Source: Bombardia bombarda (lineage: Eukaryota > Ascomycota > Sordariomycetes > Sordariales > Lasiosphaeriaceae). Taken from it: a DNA stretch of 64,000 nucleotides. The stretch lies in the NCBI GenBank assembly GCA_030512295.1, contig JAULSR010000001.1:8827001-8891000 (forward strand), written 5' to 3'. How positions within the stretch are numbered: position 1 is the first letter of the stretch; each line of letters starts with the position of its first letter. The notes under the pieces were generated by a model. The model searched no databases, was not told where the DNA came from, and worked only from the letters and a program-made list of their open reading frames with translations. The translations under genes and the position numbers were made by a program. This document shows positions 21,600-34,479 of this stretch, in pieces.

Positions 21600-24500
21600 T
21601 CATCTCCTCGTCACGCTACTCCCAACACTACTCATGCCCTCACTGATCCTATCGCCCAACCCGCCCACCCACTTGGGCATCTTCATGCTCAACCTCACCC
21701 TCCCCTCCACAACCATATTCACCACATTTATAATAGCAAACGTCGTGCTGCCAATCGCTCTAAACACAGCCAAGCCCGCCACCGTCCACAGAATAAACCT
21801 AAGATAAAAGTTGTCCCCAATGCCACTGCTACCATACGCCTCGCTGACCGCCATGCCCAGCGTCGCATTGGCCACCATCCAAATCACCACCATGTACGTC
21901 CTCACGCTCTTGTAGTAATCCTGCTGCAGCTGCGACTCGGACACGTCCGGCTCGGGCACCTCGACGCGATCTCTCAGATTCCGCAACGCCTCGTCGTATC
22001 CAGAGTCGATATCCAGCTGCTCCGAGGGCATCTCCAGCTCGACCGTGCTTCCCTTGCCAATGGCGCCGCCCAGGTCCGTCTTCATGACGTTGTCACCTTT
22101 TGTTCCCCAGGTGACGTCGTGGGTGTTGCAGAAAGCATAGACCTGCAGGGTGCAGATGTAGCTGGGCAGCAGCACAAAGTACTGGGCGCTCGAGGTGAAC
22201 ATGTGCCACGGCTCCAGGTAGAGGAAGGACATGAGGAAGTACAGGCCAATGGTGGACACGGTGCTAACGATCATGTTTGTGAAAACATTGCTGCCCAGCT
22301 TGAGCCCGTTCTCGTCTTTCCCATCGCCGCTGGCGCCGCGCAGCTGTCGAATCATGATGTAAAAGGTGGCGAAGATGGTGTAGGCCATGATGACGGCGTA
22401 GATGATCATGCTGGCCATGTACATCTTTTTGGCGCCCTGCGGTCGGTTGCCCAGCGACAGGATGAACTGCGTCGAGATGATGAGGATGCAGACGTAGCGG
22501 AGGATGGTGAAGATGTACTTTGCGATGCCGTGGCCAAAGGGGTCGACAAGCGGATCGGCCAGCCCGCCGGCGATGAAGTAGAAGGTGAGATAGAAGTTGG
22601 CGAGCGAGAAGTAGGTGAAGAGTAACTGGATGAACTGGTAGATGAACTCGACGTGCAGCAGCACCTTGCGGGCTACCGTGTGGTCCGTCAGCCACACCTG
22701 TTTGAAGTGCAGCAGCGAGTAGACGGCGGCGAAGAAGGCGCCATTGAGCCAGCGACGGCGCTGTGAGATGAACTCGGGCACAGTATCTGCCATTCACACA
22801 CTTGTCAGCAACTCGCCTCCCTGAAATCCAGTCGAAAGAAGAAGAAAGAACTCACCAGGAACATCCGTCTCTCCCGTGCAGCCCTTGACATACTTCAACA
22901 CCCATCTCTCGCCCCTCTTGGCCACCAACTCCCAGCACAGAATACGGTCCTCAGCCAGATACATGTTGGCCGTAAACACATCGGCATGCTGGCCATGCAT
23001 GGTCTCGCCCTTGAAGTACTGGCTGAGGGGACCGTGGCCCGTCTCGTCGTTCTGCAGCGCATGGTAGCGATACGCACTGAGGGCACCAGGCAACACGGTA
23101 ATATAGCCAAACACGCTCTCGAGCGGCTTGTCCAGAATATTGGACATCTTGTACTCGAAGTTCTGCGATGCCACAAGCGGATTCAGCAGGTTGACACCCC
23201 ATTTGCCTTTCATGGCCTTGATTTCGCCACAGGCGCCCGCTACGTTGGAGTCGGTGTCAAACGCCTTCCACAGATGGTAGAGTGAGTTTCCGCCCGGCCG
23301 TGTGCCAACATCCAGCAGGATACACACGTTGGGGTTCAGGGCTTTCCCAAAGGCATTAAAGAACCAGCGGTGCGAGTTGAGCTTCTTTGCGTTCTTCTCC
23401 TTGAGACAGAAAATCATCTGGCACGGAACGATGCCCTTCTCGGCGCCCTTGAACTTGAGGTCAGAATCCAGCGATACCTGGGTCGTGTACTCGTAGACGT
23501 GGGCCTGAACGGCCTTCTGGTTGACGTAGTTCTTGGCGATACCGTGCTGGTAGACGCCCATAGCGGCCAGAGCATCGAGGGTTCGCGGATGAATCGACTG
23601 TCTTCCATCAGACACCACACACACGACAATCTTTTGCCACCCATTCTCTCCCCAGGTTCGACTCTTGTTACGGGCACAGAAATGGCTGATGTTCTTCATG
23701 ACGGCGTGCATGGTGCGCGTGAAGCCGTACTCGTCCTCGTTGTACATGGTAACGCAGATGAAGAGCTCCGTCTCGCGCGTCGTGCGTCCAATGTTCTGTC
23801 GCAATTTGTACCCGCGCTCGACAAAATCGTCTGGATCGCAGGTCACGGCCGTGTAGCGCATGTGGGTGAACTCGACCTCGTCACGTCGGGGGAGGAAGGA
23901 GTAAAGGATGGTGGGGATCTTGCACTCGAGTACCAGCTCGCCGTTGATGAGCTGCACCTCCTTGCGGCTCATCTGAGGCGCCCTCACGCCGCGACGCTCG
24001 TGCTTGCCCTCGGGCGCCGGGCCGTAGTAGTGGTCGTCGTCAGCGTCACCGCCGCCTTCCTTGTTGTGAACCTGGTCGTGGTCATAGTCATAATCATGGT
24101 CGGTGGCCGACACATCGGTGGCTTCTTCGCTGAGCGTCACCTGCGACTGCATCCCGTACGAGTGGCCATGTGTGCGCGACTCGCCCAGGTCTGACTCGGG
24201 TCCAAAGACATCGTCATGGTCCTCGGTGAGCGGGATGCTGACTGTGGCATCGTCGGCAAAGCTGTGGGCAGAGTAGTGTGGCGCCGATCCTGAGAAGAGC
24301 GGTGCGGGTGGTAGTGGCCGTCGCGGGCTGCTATATGTCGACGCGGGTGTCCCGGGTCTGGGGCTGCCGTTGATGTCTGCTGGCTCATATCTTGTACTCA
24401 CGGGGGGAGGGCGCGAGTACTCGGAGGGGGCGTGCGACGGCGACCACGAGCGGGTGGGGGATGCGCTGCGGTCCATGCCGATGTTGTAGTAGGATGGCTC

Positions 24501-25265
24501 TGAGGGAGGGGCCATGTGAGGAGGGTCTAGGATGGAGGAGTGGCGTGAATGGCGTGAGCCGAGAGAGGACTCGTATGCCCTTCTTATTCTGCTGTGGCTG
24601 CTGCTGCTGCTGTACACACCGTTCTGTGAGCTTAGAACTGACGAGGATGATGCTGAGAAACGCGCTTCTTCAGGAAAAGGGGGGACAGAAACACCACCAC
24701 CAACACCACTACGTCGCTGCTGCTCGTCGCGAGACTTCTTCAGCGACTGCTTTCTGAGCGATGCGCCCTCTGGAATGGCTGGCAAACTGGCCGCAATCGA
24801 CGATGGGTCCTGCGCTGCCGCTTGCTCCGGCCTCTCAGTGGCGCGCTTCCTCCATAGTTTCACTGTCGCCGTCCTCTCCACCGTTTGAGACTGAGGACTG
24901 GCGCTCAGGTTGAGGTTGCTGCTGCTGTATTCATCCGCGACCGGCTTGCGCCGCGGACTTGTTGTGATAGGAGGAGATGCGAATGCGACCGTCTTGCTCG
25001 CTCCTCCTCCTCCTTCTGACCTCGATCCGGTTGACAAAATACTAAAAATCTCCTCGGGCGGCTGCGGCACTCTGATAACAAGTGGGGGTGGAATAGAAAT
25101 ATCAGGCAAGACGTACGGTCGGTTGTCTCTGTCTAGCATCGGATCCTCCATTGATGTCAACAACCTAACGCCCGCTCCATGTGATGCGCCATTGGGTGTC
25201 GTGTCGTCCACTTCGTCGTATGACGGGAGCATGTACTCTGGCGGTCGCGGCGGCGTGTTTGTCAT
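21600..25265 (-). CDS. CHS1: Class III chitin synthase with long disordered N terminus
   Basis: The model is complement(join(21600..22786, 22856..25265)), 1198 aa, with one 69-nt intron (GTGAGT...GGCAG) inside the catalytic domain. The GT2 chitin synthase core starts around residue 410 (LINGELVLECKIPT). It carries ETELFICVTMYNEDE, KGAEKGIVPCQMIFCLKEKN, the EDR motif (772-774) and QRRRW (812-816) used in polymerisation. Several membrane helices follow, then the conserved SSAQYFVLLPSYICT and CNTHDVTWGTKGDN segments. The overall pattern is class III, an ascomycete class important for hyphal wall building. The enzyme transfers GlcNAc from UDP-GlcNAc to chitin across the plasma membrane. The N-terminal 410 residues are low-complexity (Ser, Pro, Arg; His/Asp tracts), longer than I expect for the class. 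The symbol follows Neurospora/Fusarium usage. Confidence 0.92.
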
Positions 25266-26123
25266 TGTGCTGCTTTAATAAACCAATGCCTTTTTTGTTT
25301 GTTTGTGGCGGCGAGAGGTGCCCCGCGGAATGTGATGTGAATGCGGCCTGTATCTAAGACAGCGTGATGAGGTTATTGATCTGATGCGATTTGCGATTTG
25401 CGATTTGCGATTATTCCTGGAAGAAGTCGCAACCTTCAATACAGTATCAGGGTTTGGTGGTCCACAGGAAGTTGAAAGTTGAAATGCCGCGGCAGGACAA
25501 GACAGGGCCAATAAAATCGAATTGAACAGAGCTCGATCGAAAAGTCCCCCCCACAGAGTGCGGAGGGGCGGGCGCGCCTTCCCTTCGTTGATGTTTAGCT
25601 TGGTCAAACGGCCAGGGCGCTTGTGGTTGCCACGGGCAACATGCTGACAGATCCGTGCGCAGGGAGACGCTAGACTGGGGTCGTCCACGGGATCGACCCG
25701 CGCTTGGATCATGGCAGGTGGGGCAGTCACAATGACTCAAAGGGCATCGACACGCAGCGTCTGTGCCTGTGAGGTTTATGTTTACCTAATCTGTCGCACA
25801 ACACTTGCTGTTTGTTGTTCACCTAGGAGAAGGGGCCAAGGTATGCATACACGCACTACGTAATCGTTACATCAAAAGAAACATGGACAAGAATAAAATA
25901 GTATGCAGATGATGCTATAGCAAAGATATGTACAAGCAGAAGAAAAACAAAAACATGCCATGAAATCGTCTATGTCATGGACGTTGTAACCAGTCGGTGT
26001 CGAGATTTATATGCAGGTGTAATGTAGTAAATAGGAGCCTTTTTTTCTACCCCGGACGTGATGCATGCGGGACCTAGAACCCTGCATCCATCCAGCACGT
26101 CCCCGCCAGTGATGAGGCGTCAT
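25266..26123. promoter_or_regulatory. Upstream region of chitin synthase and 3' flank of sulfite reductase
   Basis: This 858 bp contains a four-copy 7-bp repeat about 120 bp upstream of the chitin synthase ATG. The ORFs at 25275..25740 are overlapping and without coding character. Regulatory function is inferred from position. Confidence 0.45.
25386..25413. repeat. Tandem repeat, 7-bp unit GCGATTT x4, in the chitin synthase promoter
   Basis: Four adjacent copies of GCGATTT are present, the last with a final A. They lie 121-148 bp upstream of the chitin synthase start codon, where a repeated binding site or 5' UTR element would be plausible. Confidence 0.8.
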
Positions 26124-29100
26124 TTACTCCTCGTCAGACTCTTCCTCAGCAACCTGTTAAGAAAAGAATGTTAGCAACCGTCTTCGGCATCCATCGAACA
26201 AGAAAATGTCAATAACTTACCCCCTCGTGGAAGTCCCTCCCCTCCGTCGTCGCCTTGATTATTCCCGCTCTGATCGTCCAATCGCCAAACCTCTCGTCCT
26301 CTTCCCTCTCCTTGGCATACCTCTTCAACAGCCCCTTCATAATCTCCAAAATCTCTTCCTCCTTGATGCTTGACCTGTACAGCTTGTTGAGCCTTTGGCC
26401 GTGATACCCACCGCCCAGGTACATATTATACGCGCCAAACGCCTTGCCCACAAACGCCACCTCGGCAAGCCACGGCCTAGCGCAACCGTTGGGGCATCCC
26501 GTCATGCGCATGACAATGCTATCCTGGCGCAAACCGTTCTCCTCGATGCAAGCCTCAAGCTTGTTGATAAGCACAGGCAAGTACCTCTCACTCTCAGCCA
26601 TGGCCAAGCCACACGTAGGAAAAGCCACACACGCCGACGAGCTGAGACGAAGACCAGAGAACTGCACATTGTCCAGCTTGTACTGTGCCATGAGCTTCTT
26701 AAGCGCCGGCAAGTCCTCGTCTGCGACATTGCTGAGAATCAAGTGTTGGTTAGGCGTCAGGCGGAACTCGCCCTTGTGCACCTTTGCGATCTCGCGCAAT
26801 CCCGTCTTCATCTGGAAATCGGCAGTGTCTTCAATGCGACCATTCTCAATGAAGAAGCAAAAGTGGTTCATGCCCGTTTCGTCCTTGGTCCAGCCGTATG
26901 TGTCGACATTGCTGTCAAAGTGGAAGGCCCGCGGCGCCTCGAACTTCTGGCCCCAGAGCTTCTCGACCTTGGACCGGTAGACGTCCACACCCAAGTCGTC
27001 GATTGTGTACTTCAGTCTAGCGTGCTTGCGGTTCTTGCGGTCGCCATAGTCGCGCTGCACCAACATGACCTTCTCGCAGGCAATGTGAACCTCGGAAGTC
27101 TTGACGAAACCAAACATGCGGCCTGTCTGGGGGTACGTCTTCTTGTTGTTGTGTGTGGCACCCATGCCGCCACCCGCCAGCAAGTTGAAGCCAGCGAGAT
27201 GGCCGTCGTCGCCCTTGATGGCAATAAGGCCAATATCGTGGGCATAGACATCGACGTCGTTGTGTGGCGGGATGCCGATCGAGATCTTGAACTTACGAGG
27301 AAGATAAGTAGGCCCGTAGAGAGGCTCAAAGTCCTGGACAGCGTCACCGGCCACCTGTGTCTTCTTGTTGTCGTCGTCCGTCAACCAAATCTCATGGTAT
27401 GCGGATGTCGCAGGCAGCAAGTGATCACTGATCTTCTGGGAGCTGGCAAAGACCTCACGATGATACTTGGACTGCGTGGGCAGCGGGCTGCACATGACGT
27501 TTCTGTTAACATCTCCGCACGCCGCGAGGGTGGTCATCAGGGCGCGGTTGATGGCCTGCATAGCCGGCTTCAGCTTTCCCTTGACAATGCCGTGGAACTG
27601 GAACGTTTGACGGGTAGTGAGCTTCATGGTCTCGTTTCCGAGCTCGTTGCTGATGTCGTCCATTTGGATCCACTGCTTGGGCGTAGAAACACCGCCGGGC
27701 AATCTGCACCGGATCATGAAGGAGTATGCCGGCTCTAGGCCCTGGGCTTTCCGCTCGTCTCTGATGTCTCTGTCGTCCTGCATGTAGGTTCCGTGGAACT
27801 TTGTCAGCTGCTGGTCTCCAGCAGCGATAGCAAGAGTCGAGGTATCCTTGAGACCCTCGGCAATCGTTCCACGCAGGTAGTTCGAGGCCAACTTGATGTC
27901 CTCGTTGGTGATTGGTGGGGCCTCTTCAGGCAGACCCTCGACATTGGCTACTCCCAAAGCCTCCCAAAGCCTCGACTCCCACTCCTGGTAACCTTGTTGG
28001 TATCCATCGGGATCCTGGTCGTCACCAAGACCAATCTCTGTCAACCGCTTGGCGCCAAAGTTGGCCAACACCCGGTCCAAGTCCTTTCCGGGCTTGTTGT
28101 AGTAGATCTTGTCCTCCTTTCTAGGCCAGTAGTGGCTGTCTCCGAGCGCCATGATGGAGAACTTGACAGAAGCCAAGTCAAGCTCCGTGCTGTCCTTGAT
28201 GGCATCCCAGAACGGCTTGCCATTTTGCGGGAACTCTCCCTGTCCAGCAGTTGACGTGATGATGACAATGTTCTCCTCGGTCGGGAGGTCCTCTACCGGG
28301 TAGTCCTCCATGGCCATAACGGCGGTCTTGAGGCCTCGGCTGCGTCCTCTGGTGCCCAGGCGCTTGGCCAACGACTGTGCGTTTCCGTTATCCGAACCGA
28401 ACAAGATCGTCAGTGGCGCGCCAAACAGACCCTCGAGAAGTTGGTTATAGGCATCCTTGGCCTTCCTCTTTTGCTGTGCGCGAATCTCGGTTCCGAAATC
28501 TTGGGCCAAAGCAGCGCCAAACAGGGGATCTCTCCGCATGAGCTGGGTAAGCTGGTTATCTCTGTCCAAGAAGCTCTTCAGCTCCTTCTTGATCCGCTCG
28601 GAATCGAGAGAGAAGTTGGGCTCGCCCTTGTTCTCGTTCTCGGGATTCCAGCGGTACAGAGGCCAGTAGCCGAGATCAACAGCCTTCTTGGTCTCTTGGA
28701 GAACAGTCAAAGGAGAGTCTGTCTCGCCAAAGTAGGGGAGATAGGCCAGAACGATTGACGGGCCGTTGAACCCGTCCGCCTCGTCCATTGCCTGCAGAAC
28801 CTGCGTGTACGAGCTATACACGGCAGTGGATGCAACATAGGCATTTCCAAAGTTCATGGCATAGAGACCAATATCCTTCTTCCTCCGGTTTGCATCAGCA
28901 GCGGCGCGTTCAGAGTAGGGAGTCGAGTCGATAATGAGCAAATTGACGTTCTCGCCCGAGGCAAGAACGTGATGCACACCCGAGTTTCCGAGATCGTACG
29001 ACCAGGCATCGGACCCAACAAGCCAGAGCGACTGTTTCCTGAAAAACGCCTTGTTTTCCAACAGTGCTCGGGAAGTCCTCGAGTTGTCGATTGTGAGTTT

Positions 29101-31052
29101 GGAGATGACCTCCTCAGCTGCCTGCTCGGCAATCTTCGCGTCGTCGGCGCTCGACACCCACTTTGCAAGCGACCTCTTGGGGGTCTCAGTGAGGAACCGG
29201 CCCGAGCCAGCTGCCTCCTTGACCTCGGAAATGAACTTCTTCTTGCGCTCTTTCCTCGCGAGGAGAGCACCGAAGCCATACTCGGGTGTGGCAGAGATGG
29301 TGTCGGAAACGCCGGCATTTTCAGAGTTGAGAGAATTGGCAACAAAAGCCCGCTCGCCAAACAGTTGGTCGAGAATTTTGGTGTAAGCAGTCTCGAGCTT
29401 GGGCTTCTCCAGCTCATACTCGTGCTCCGATGAGTTCTTTGCAGGCGCTTCCCGCTCGCCAACCTCAAGGTTCTGGATCGGCTTCTCAGAAGTCAAATTC
29501 TGGAAAATGCCACGCAGAGCCTGAACCACGGTCTCAGAAGAGATGTAGCCCAGCTGGTTGCCGACAATCGTCTCCACACCACCAACGGCGCTCTTGACCG
29601 AGGTCAGGACGTCGATCAGCAGCGGGCCCCACTTTGTCGTTTTCCTCGAAACCTGCTCCAGCACTGCTATCCTCTTGACGGACCTCGGGATGGCCTCGAT
29701 GAGCTTTGCGCCCAGCCAAGGACGGTAGAGACGGGCGGTGAGCACGCCGGCATTGGCAAAGATGTCATCAGACTCGGCCTGCGCAATGGCCTGGGAGAAG
29801 AGAGCGGCGTTTGAGCCGAAAACAAACAGACAGTTCTCTGCCTTCAAAGATCCGGTCCACTCGAAGGCGTTGTACTGCCTGCCGGCCAGCTCGTTGAGCT
29901 TTGCCCATAGAGATGTGACGTATTTGTAGATGTGCTCTGACGTAACAACTGGGGCAGATGCCTCAATTGTCGTGGCAGTGGAGACGCTCGGAGGCGAGCT
30001 CGTGACGCTCTGTTGGCTGGACTTGGAAGATGTCTGTGTGGTCGCGACTGAGGCAGTGGCGTCCACTTCGCTCACCTGCTCGCCGCTGACGGCGCTGATT
30101 CTGAGGGCCAATGGCTCAGGCTGCTCAGGGGCAATAGCCTGGCGACCATCATCGGCATAAATCCCCGACCCTGCAATGGATGCAGACTGGAAGCGGCGGA
30201 CGTTGTCCAGGTTCAGGATCTCGCGGGCAATTGCAATGTCCTCTGCGGCAATTGGCTCGTCGTTGGTGCTGGAGCTGGGGTCAAAGAAGTGGATGACGCC
30301 CTTGCCAGAGTGGATGGCCAGGGCATGTGCCGTCAAGGCCATGTCCTGGGCCTCCTGGAGAGACTGTGACTGTAAAAAGGTCCATCCCGAGTTCCTTATC
30401 GACGTGATTGCCGAGTAGTCTGGGGAGTTCTTGGGGAGAGGGCGACGTGGAGGACGACGGGCAGCTGTGCGAGCTTGTACAGGTGGGCAATCGAGGGCAG
30501 CAGCACCGTCGAAGTCGTCGTCACCGACACCAGCTGGCCCGAGCGGATGGAGGTAAAGACAGAGAGAAGAGGGTCGGCATTGTGTCTGACGTGGAGAATC
30601 TCTGGCAGGGCATTGGCGCTCTTTGCGACAAGACTGGGCGCTTTTTGGGAGGCGAGTCTGTCAAGCTGCCCCGAGAAGGCACTGTGCGACGCCAGAGACG
30701 GCTTCACCGAGACAACCACATCGCTCGAGAGGTAGGCAATTCTAGCGACTGCAAAGAGGTCAATTGTTAGCTATGATAGTCGACTAATTGAGGTAATTGG
30801 AGGTCGTTGCGGTTCGGAATGCAGCTGCAGCTCATCGAATGGAGGGGCTCCAGGTGCTGCTGGGTGACGATGCCAGCACTCGACAGCGGTACCGCAACGG
30901 CGCTGTAGTGGGGCAAAACCCGCCGGCAGAGCGCTGTTACACAGAGTTGGGCAGGGGCAGGCGCGGGGGATTCAGGGAACGAGGAGGGGAGGAAGCAGCG
31001 ACGTACCGGCCTCTTCAGGCGTGCCAATCTTAATCTGGGAATCTTCTGCCAT
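26124..31052 (-). CDS. MET5: Sulfite reductase (NADPH) beta component, with an apparent frameshift near the 5' end
   Basis: Exons are 31052..31007, 30748..26221 and 26153..26124, about 1534 aa after frame correction. The 258-nt first intron has CTAAC and TTTGCAG; the last exon is ten codons long and acidic (VAEEESDEE). Order of domains: an N-terminal pyruvate-ferredoxin-oxidoreductase-like part (LPVVLHVAL, HFFDPSSS), a flavodoxin-like FMN domain (LTILFGSDNGNAQSLAKRLG, about residue 790), then the sulfite/nitrite reductase hemoprotein. Siroheme and 4Fe-4S ligands are present as CVAFPTC (near 1386) and GCPNGC (near 1426). The enzyme reduces sulfite to sulfide in methionine and cysteine synthesis. 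Around 30422..30425 (a GGGG run on +) the frame breaks; one extra base joins VALSPRTP to DYSAITSIRNSG, as expected for the fold. Confidence 0.9.
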
Positions 31053-32053
31053 GGCTGAGCTGGATGAGGCAGATTTGGAGATGTCTTGGGAGAAAGCGAC
31101 ATGCCAAAAACAGAATCAACAGCCTTTGGATATTTGTGAATCAAGTGGCAGCCAAGAGTTGCTTTAGTCGCCTACATCGGCCCCGCATGACTATTAAATT
31201 TCTCCATCTCGGCAGCGCAGTGCTTTCTGGGTCGATTGCGTGATCAGCCTAGCTGCCCTGCGATACTCCCAGCCTGTTCTGGCGAATTACATGCGGGGAA
31301 TTGTCAATGGCTCTTTGTCATCCCCATGGCCTCCCACGGGCCCAGGCGATCGCCGTTAACACGCATGGCGGGAAGCCACTATATCTTTGTGTTAGTGGCG
31401 GTGATGGAACTCTGTTTCCCGCTTCCCCACAGCGTTGGGTCTGAACTTCTGAAAAGGTCGCCGCCATCAAGTCATTCGTGTTATTTGGGGGTCTCGTTTT
31501 CCCACTTGGCTTGCCGATGGAACCCCGAAACCTATGCCTTTAACCCACAATCGTTGCGCCACCACCCCCGAGGAGATCACAGTGCCGTCCGTATGTAATG
31601 ATTAGCTAAAAAGAACAGGCATTAATGGGGTGGTTTTTTTGGTTTCTGGTACATTAATCATGATGTTTTCATCGACATACATTTAAAGAAAGAACCACCA
31701 ACAATACTTGGCCGATTATCCCACCAAGTAATTGCTTCATCTTTGCAGTGTAAATTATCATATCTGCTTCAACAATTTGCAATGATAAAACTTATTGATG
31801 GGCTCCTCAGTCAAATTGCAGTAGCCAATGCCATGATCATAGGCTCTGTGACCTCGCATTAATAAACCGAAAGTTGCCCTTCAAAGGCCTCGTTATCCTG
31901 TCAGGAAGCCAGCCGCCAGACCAAATGCTATGTATAAACAGATGAAAATAAATGATATATACAGTTCATAATTAGGTAGTTAAGTCATACACCCCTCTAT
32001 CCATGCCAAAAGCAAACCGCCCGCCCACCTATCCAGTACATCTCCATCTCTTA
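31053..32053. other. Upstream region of sulfite reductase and 3' flank of KEI1
   Basis: This 1.0 kb is AT-rich towards 31600-31980 and has no credible ORF. It should contain the sulfite reductase promoter. I did not find a binding site I could assign with confidence. Confidence 0.45.
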
Positions 32054-33017
32054 TTATAAGCTCGTGAACTCGCCCGCCCGTCTCCCACTGCCGCTCCCAC
32101 CACTCCCACTCCCGAACCTCGATCCAACATCCCTCGCCCACTCCTCGTCCTCTTTCCTTCCACCCAACCAATAACTCCTCCCCACCAACACCATTATCCT
32201 CCCGAGCCTCCCCTTCAACCCATCTCCCAGGGGCGCGCCGACAGCAAACACATCCGGCACCAAGCCATCGCTGTTCTTAACCCCTCCAGCAGGGTGGTCA
32301 TCATCCTCGCGCTGCTGCTCCTGCTCCCCCACATAGCGATGCAGTACCATCCTCGCGTGCGCCATCACCACCAGACTAAAGTAGATCCTGACCAGTGTGA
32401 AGGCGATGATCAGCGCTATGCTCGTCGCCGTCTCTTGCACGCCGGCGCCCGCCTTCGTCTTGACGTCCCCGTCGCTCGGCGACGCATCGTCCGGCGTCTC
32501 GGCCCCGCCCGCAGGGCCCTTGGGATCGTGTGCACTGGCCAGGTACCAGGTCACGGCGAAGACGCTGGTGTAGACGGTGTTGACGGCCGTGTCGAGGGTG
32601 TAGAGCCAGGCGAGCGCGAGGTTCTCAAACGGGTGGCTCGGTCGCTTGCGGATGTGCGGGATGCAGTAGGCGAGCGAGAGGAGGGCGAGCACTGAGAGGA
32701 TGTACATGGAGAGCTGCAGGGCCGAGAAGACATAGCCGGTGAAGAGGGCTAGCAGGCCGTAGATGCCTGTCGCCTTGTTGAAGACGAGGGCGAGCGAGAC
32801 GAGCTCGGTGCCGGTCTGGAGGGACATGAGGCCGAGGAAGGTCTGGGATGGAGGGGATTCTGCGATTAGCATTGCGCCCTGATGTCTCATGTTCGATTTG
32901 GTAGGTTAGGAGACGAGTGGGATGGGATACGCAACCGAGGCATGCAAGAAGAAGTTTGGAGGAGCCTACCTTTGGACGAGGCAGCCGAAACCGACAGCCC
33001 CTAGAAGTTGCTGTCAT
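32054..33017 (-). CDS. KEI1: Inositol phosphorylceramide synthase regulatory subunit Kei1
   Basis: The model is complement(join(32054..32842, 32970..33017)), 278 aa. Exon 1 encodes 16 residues ending RLPRPK; the 127-nt intron runs GTAGGC...ATCCCAG and leads into TFLGLMSLQTGTEL, the conserved start of the DUF1753/Kei1 family. Several hydrophobic helices follow (YGLLALFTGYVFSALQLSMY, LALAWLYTLDTAVNTVY), then a Golgi-lumen or cytosolic loop rich in Pro, Asp and Gly, and a last helix, ATSIALIIAFTLVRIYFSLV. The tail is basic and Gly/Ser-rich. Kei1 binds the IPC synthase Aur1, keeps it in the Golgi and is cleaved by Kex2 in yeast. No AUR1-like gene is present in this window. Confidence 0.85.
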
Positions 33018-34479
33018 TTTGTGGAATTAGAGTTGTAATGGTTGGTGGTTGATGGTTTGAATGTGGTGTCTGTCGCTCGAATTCGCATCGAGAGTATCCT
33101 GTATTTGATTTGGGTTTGGGTCAATCGTTCAAGTCGATTTTGAAGTTGAGGCCGGGCCAGGCCAGTTCGTTCAGTTCAGTTCCACCTCGTCGGGATCAGA
33201 GTCTGGAGAACGCGATGACTGCTTTGCTTTTTCGAAAGTGCTTGTTGCTCAGTTCTCAAGTTCTCAGCTCACGGGCGCGTAGGCTCTTGGACAATGTGGA
33301 GCACCGCGCATTCGGATTGTTGGCCGGTATCCGTTCTCTTGGTCCCGCTTGGCTCGGGAGTGTCGGCATGGACACCACCACTTCAGGGCCACCTTATTAA
33401 TTTAGGGACTGGTTCTGGGGCAACCGTCGTACGTCACAGCATCCCACCCGCTGCGCAAGCCCTGTGGCTGTGTCGCCGCATTGTTGTTGGCAGTTGCACA
33501 CCACCATCTGCCCTGCATCTGCCCATAACTTCCATTGTCGATACAAAAACAATCCCCCTTCAACCATCACGCCTCTTTGGGACCTCTCGTCGTGTAAGTC
33601 GACGGGAGACCATAATCTCAACCAGGACCGTGCCAGCCTGGGACTTGCAAGGCCGCTTCCATGTTACCTGAACCAGCTGAAGCTACGTACCACTCCGGCG
33701 GGTCAAGCGCCACTCAGAACTTTAACTGGCAATTGGGTTAGCGCTGGGGGCTGAACTCGCTGAGTACGCCATTAAAAAGTCCAAAACAGGGGGTCGATTG
33801 TTGCGCTGGATTTAACTGTTAGTGTATTAGCACTTTTGATATGTTTTTGGATAGACATAAGATAGTATGGCATCGTTTAAATGTCACAAGCAACAAAAAA
33901 GGGGTAAAGCAACTGAGCAGGTAAACGGCTTCAAGTTTCAACAAGAACCCATAACTAAATGCGATACGGCAATACGAAGAGATTCATAACTCTCCGCTCA
34001 CAATTACATTCTACTTGCTCGACAATGCTTAGAATGAATCTCCCAATCAGTTTTGTTTTACTATCCAGGACTTCCGCCCATTTGAACCCGCAGCTAAGGT
34101 TTAAGGTGTTTGTTTTCTCTCTCTCCTCCTTTCCACTTTTATAGTCAGCAAGACCCGGTAATGATGATTTGCAATGAATCGGTCTGGGTTTTGGTAGACT
34201 GGGAGCTGGTATTATTAATGAAACCTACCACTCATACACGTGCGCATTGCACAAAAAGTCTTCAAGCTTCGCCTGTGGCAACCTCTTTTATATGTTCTGG
34301 TCATCTGAGATGAATCCGGGTTCTAGGCTCTGTTACCCCCCCATTACTCCCAGTAAATACCAACGCGCTACCTCTATGATGAAGCTACTTACTGTTACGT
34401 CAGCTACTTATTCGTTTACCTTATCCATAGCACCTGTAGGTCCCTGCTCTTCTTGGCCAACTTTCTTGCGGACAACTGG
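33018..34479. other. Intergenic, increasingly AT-rich
   Basis: This 1.46 kb includes the KEI1 upstream region. ORFs at 33110..33400 and 33294..33754 overlap in rival frames. From about 33780 the sequence becomes AT-rich, and it grades into the pseudogene that follows. Confidence 0.4.

Noticed and set aside
23370..24194. 274-aa plus-strand ORF
   Set aside because: Antisense shadow of the chitin synthase gene.
26395..27738. 447-aa plus-strand ORF
   Set aside because: Antisense shadow of the sulfite reductase coding sequence caused by its codon bias.
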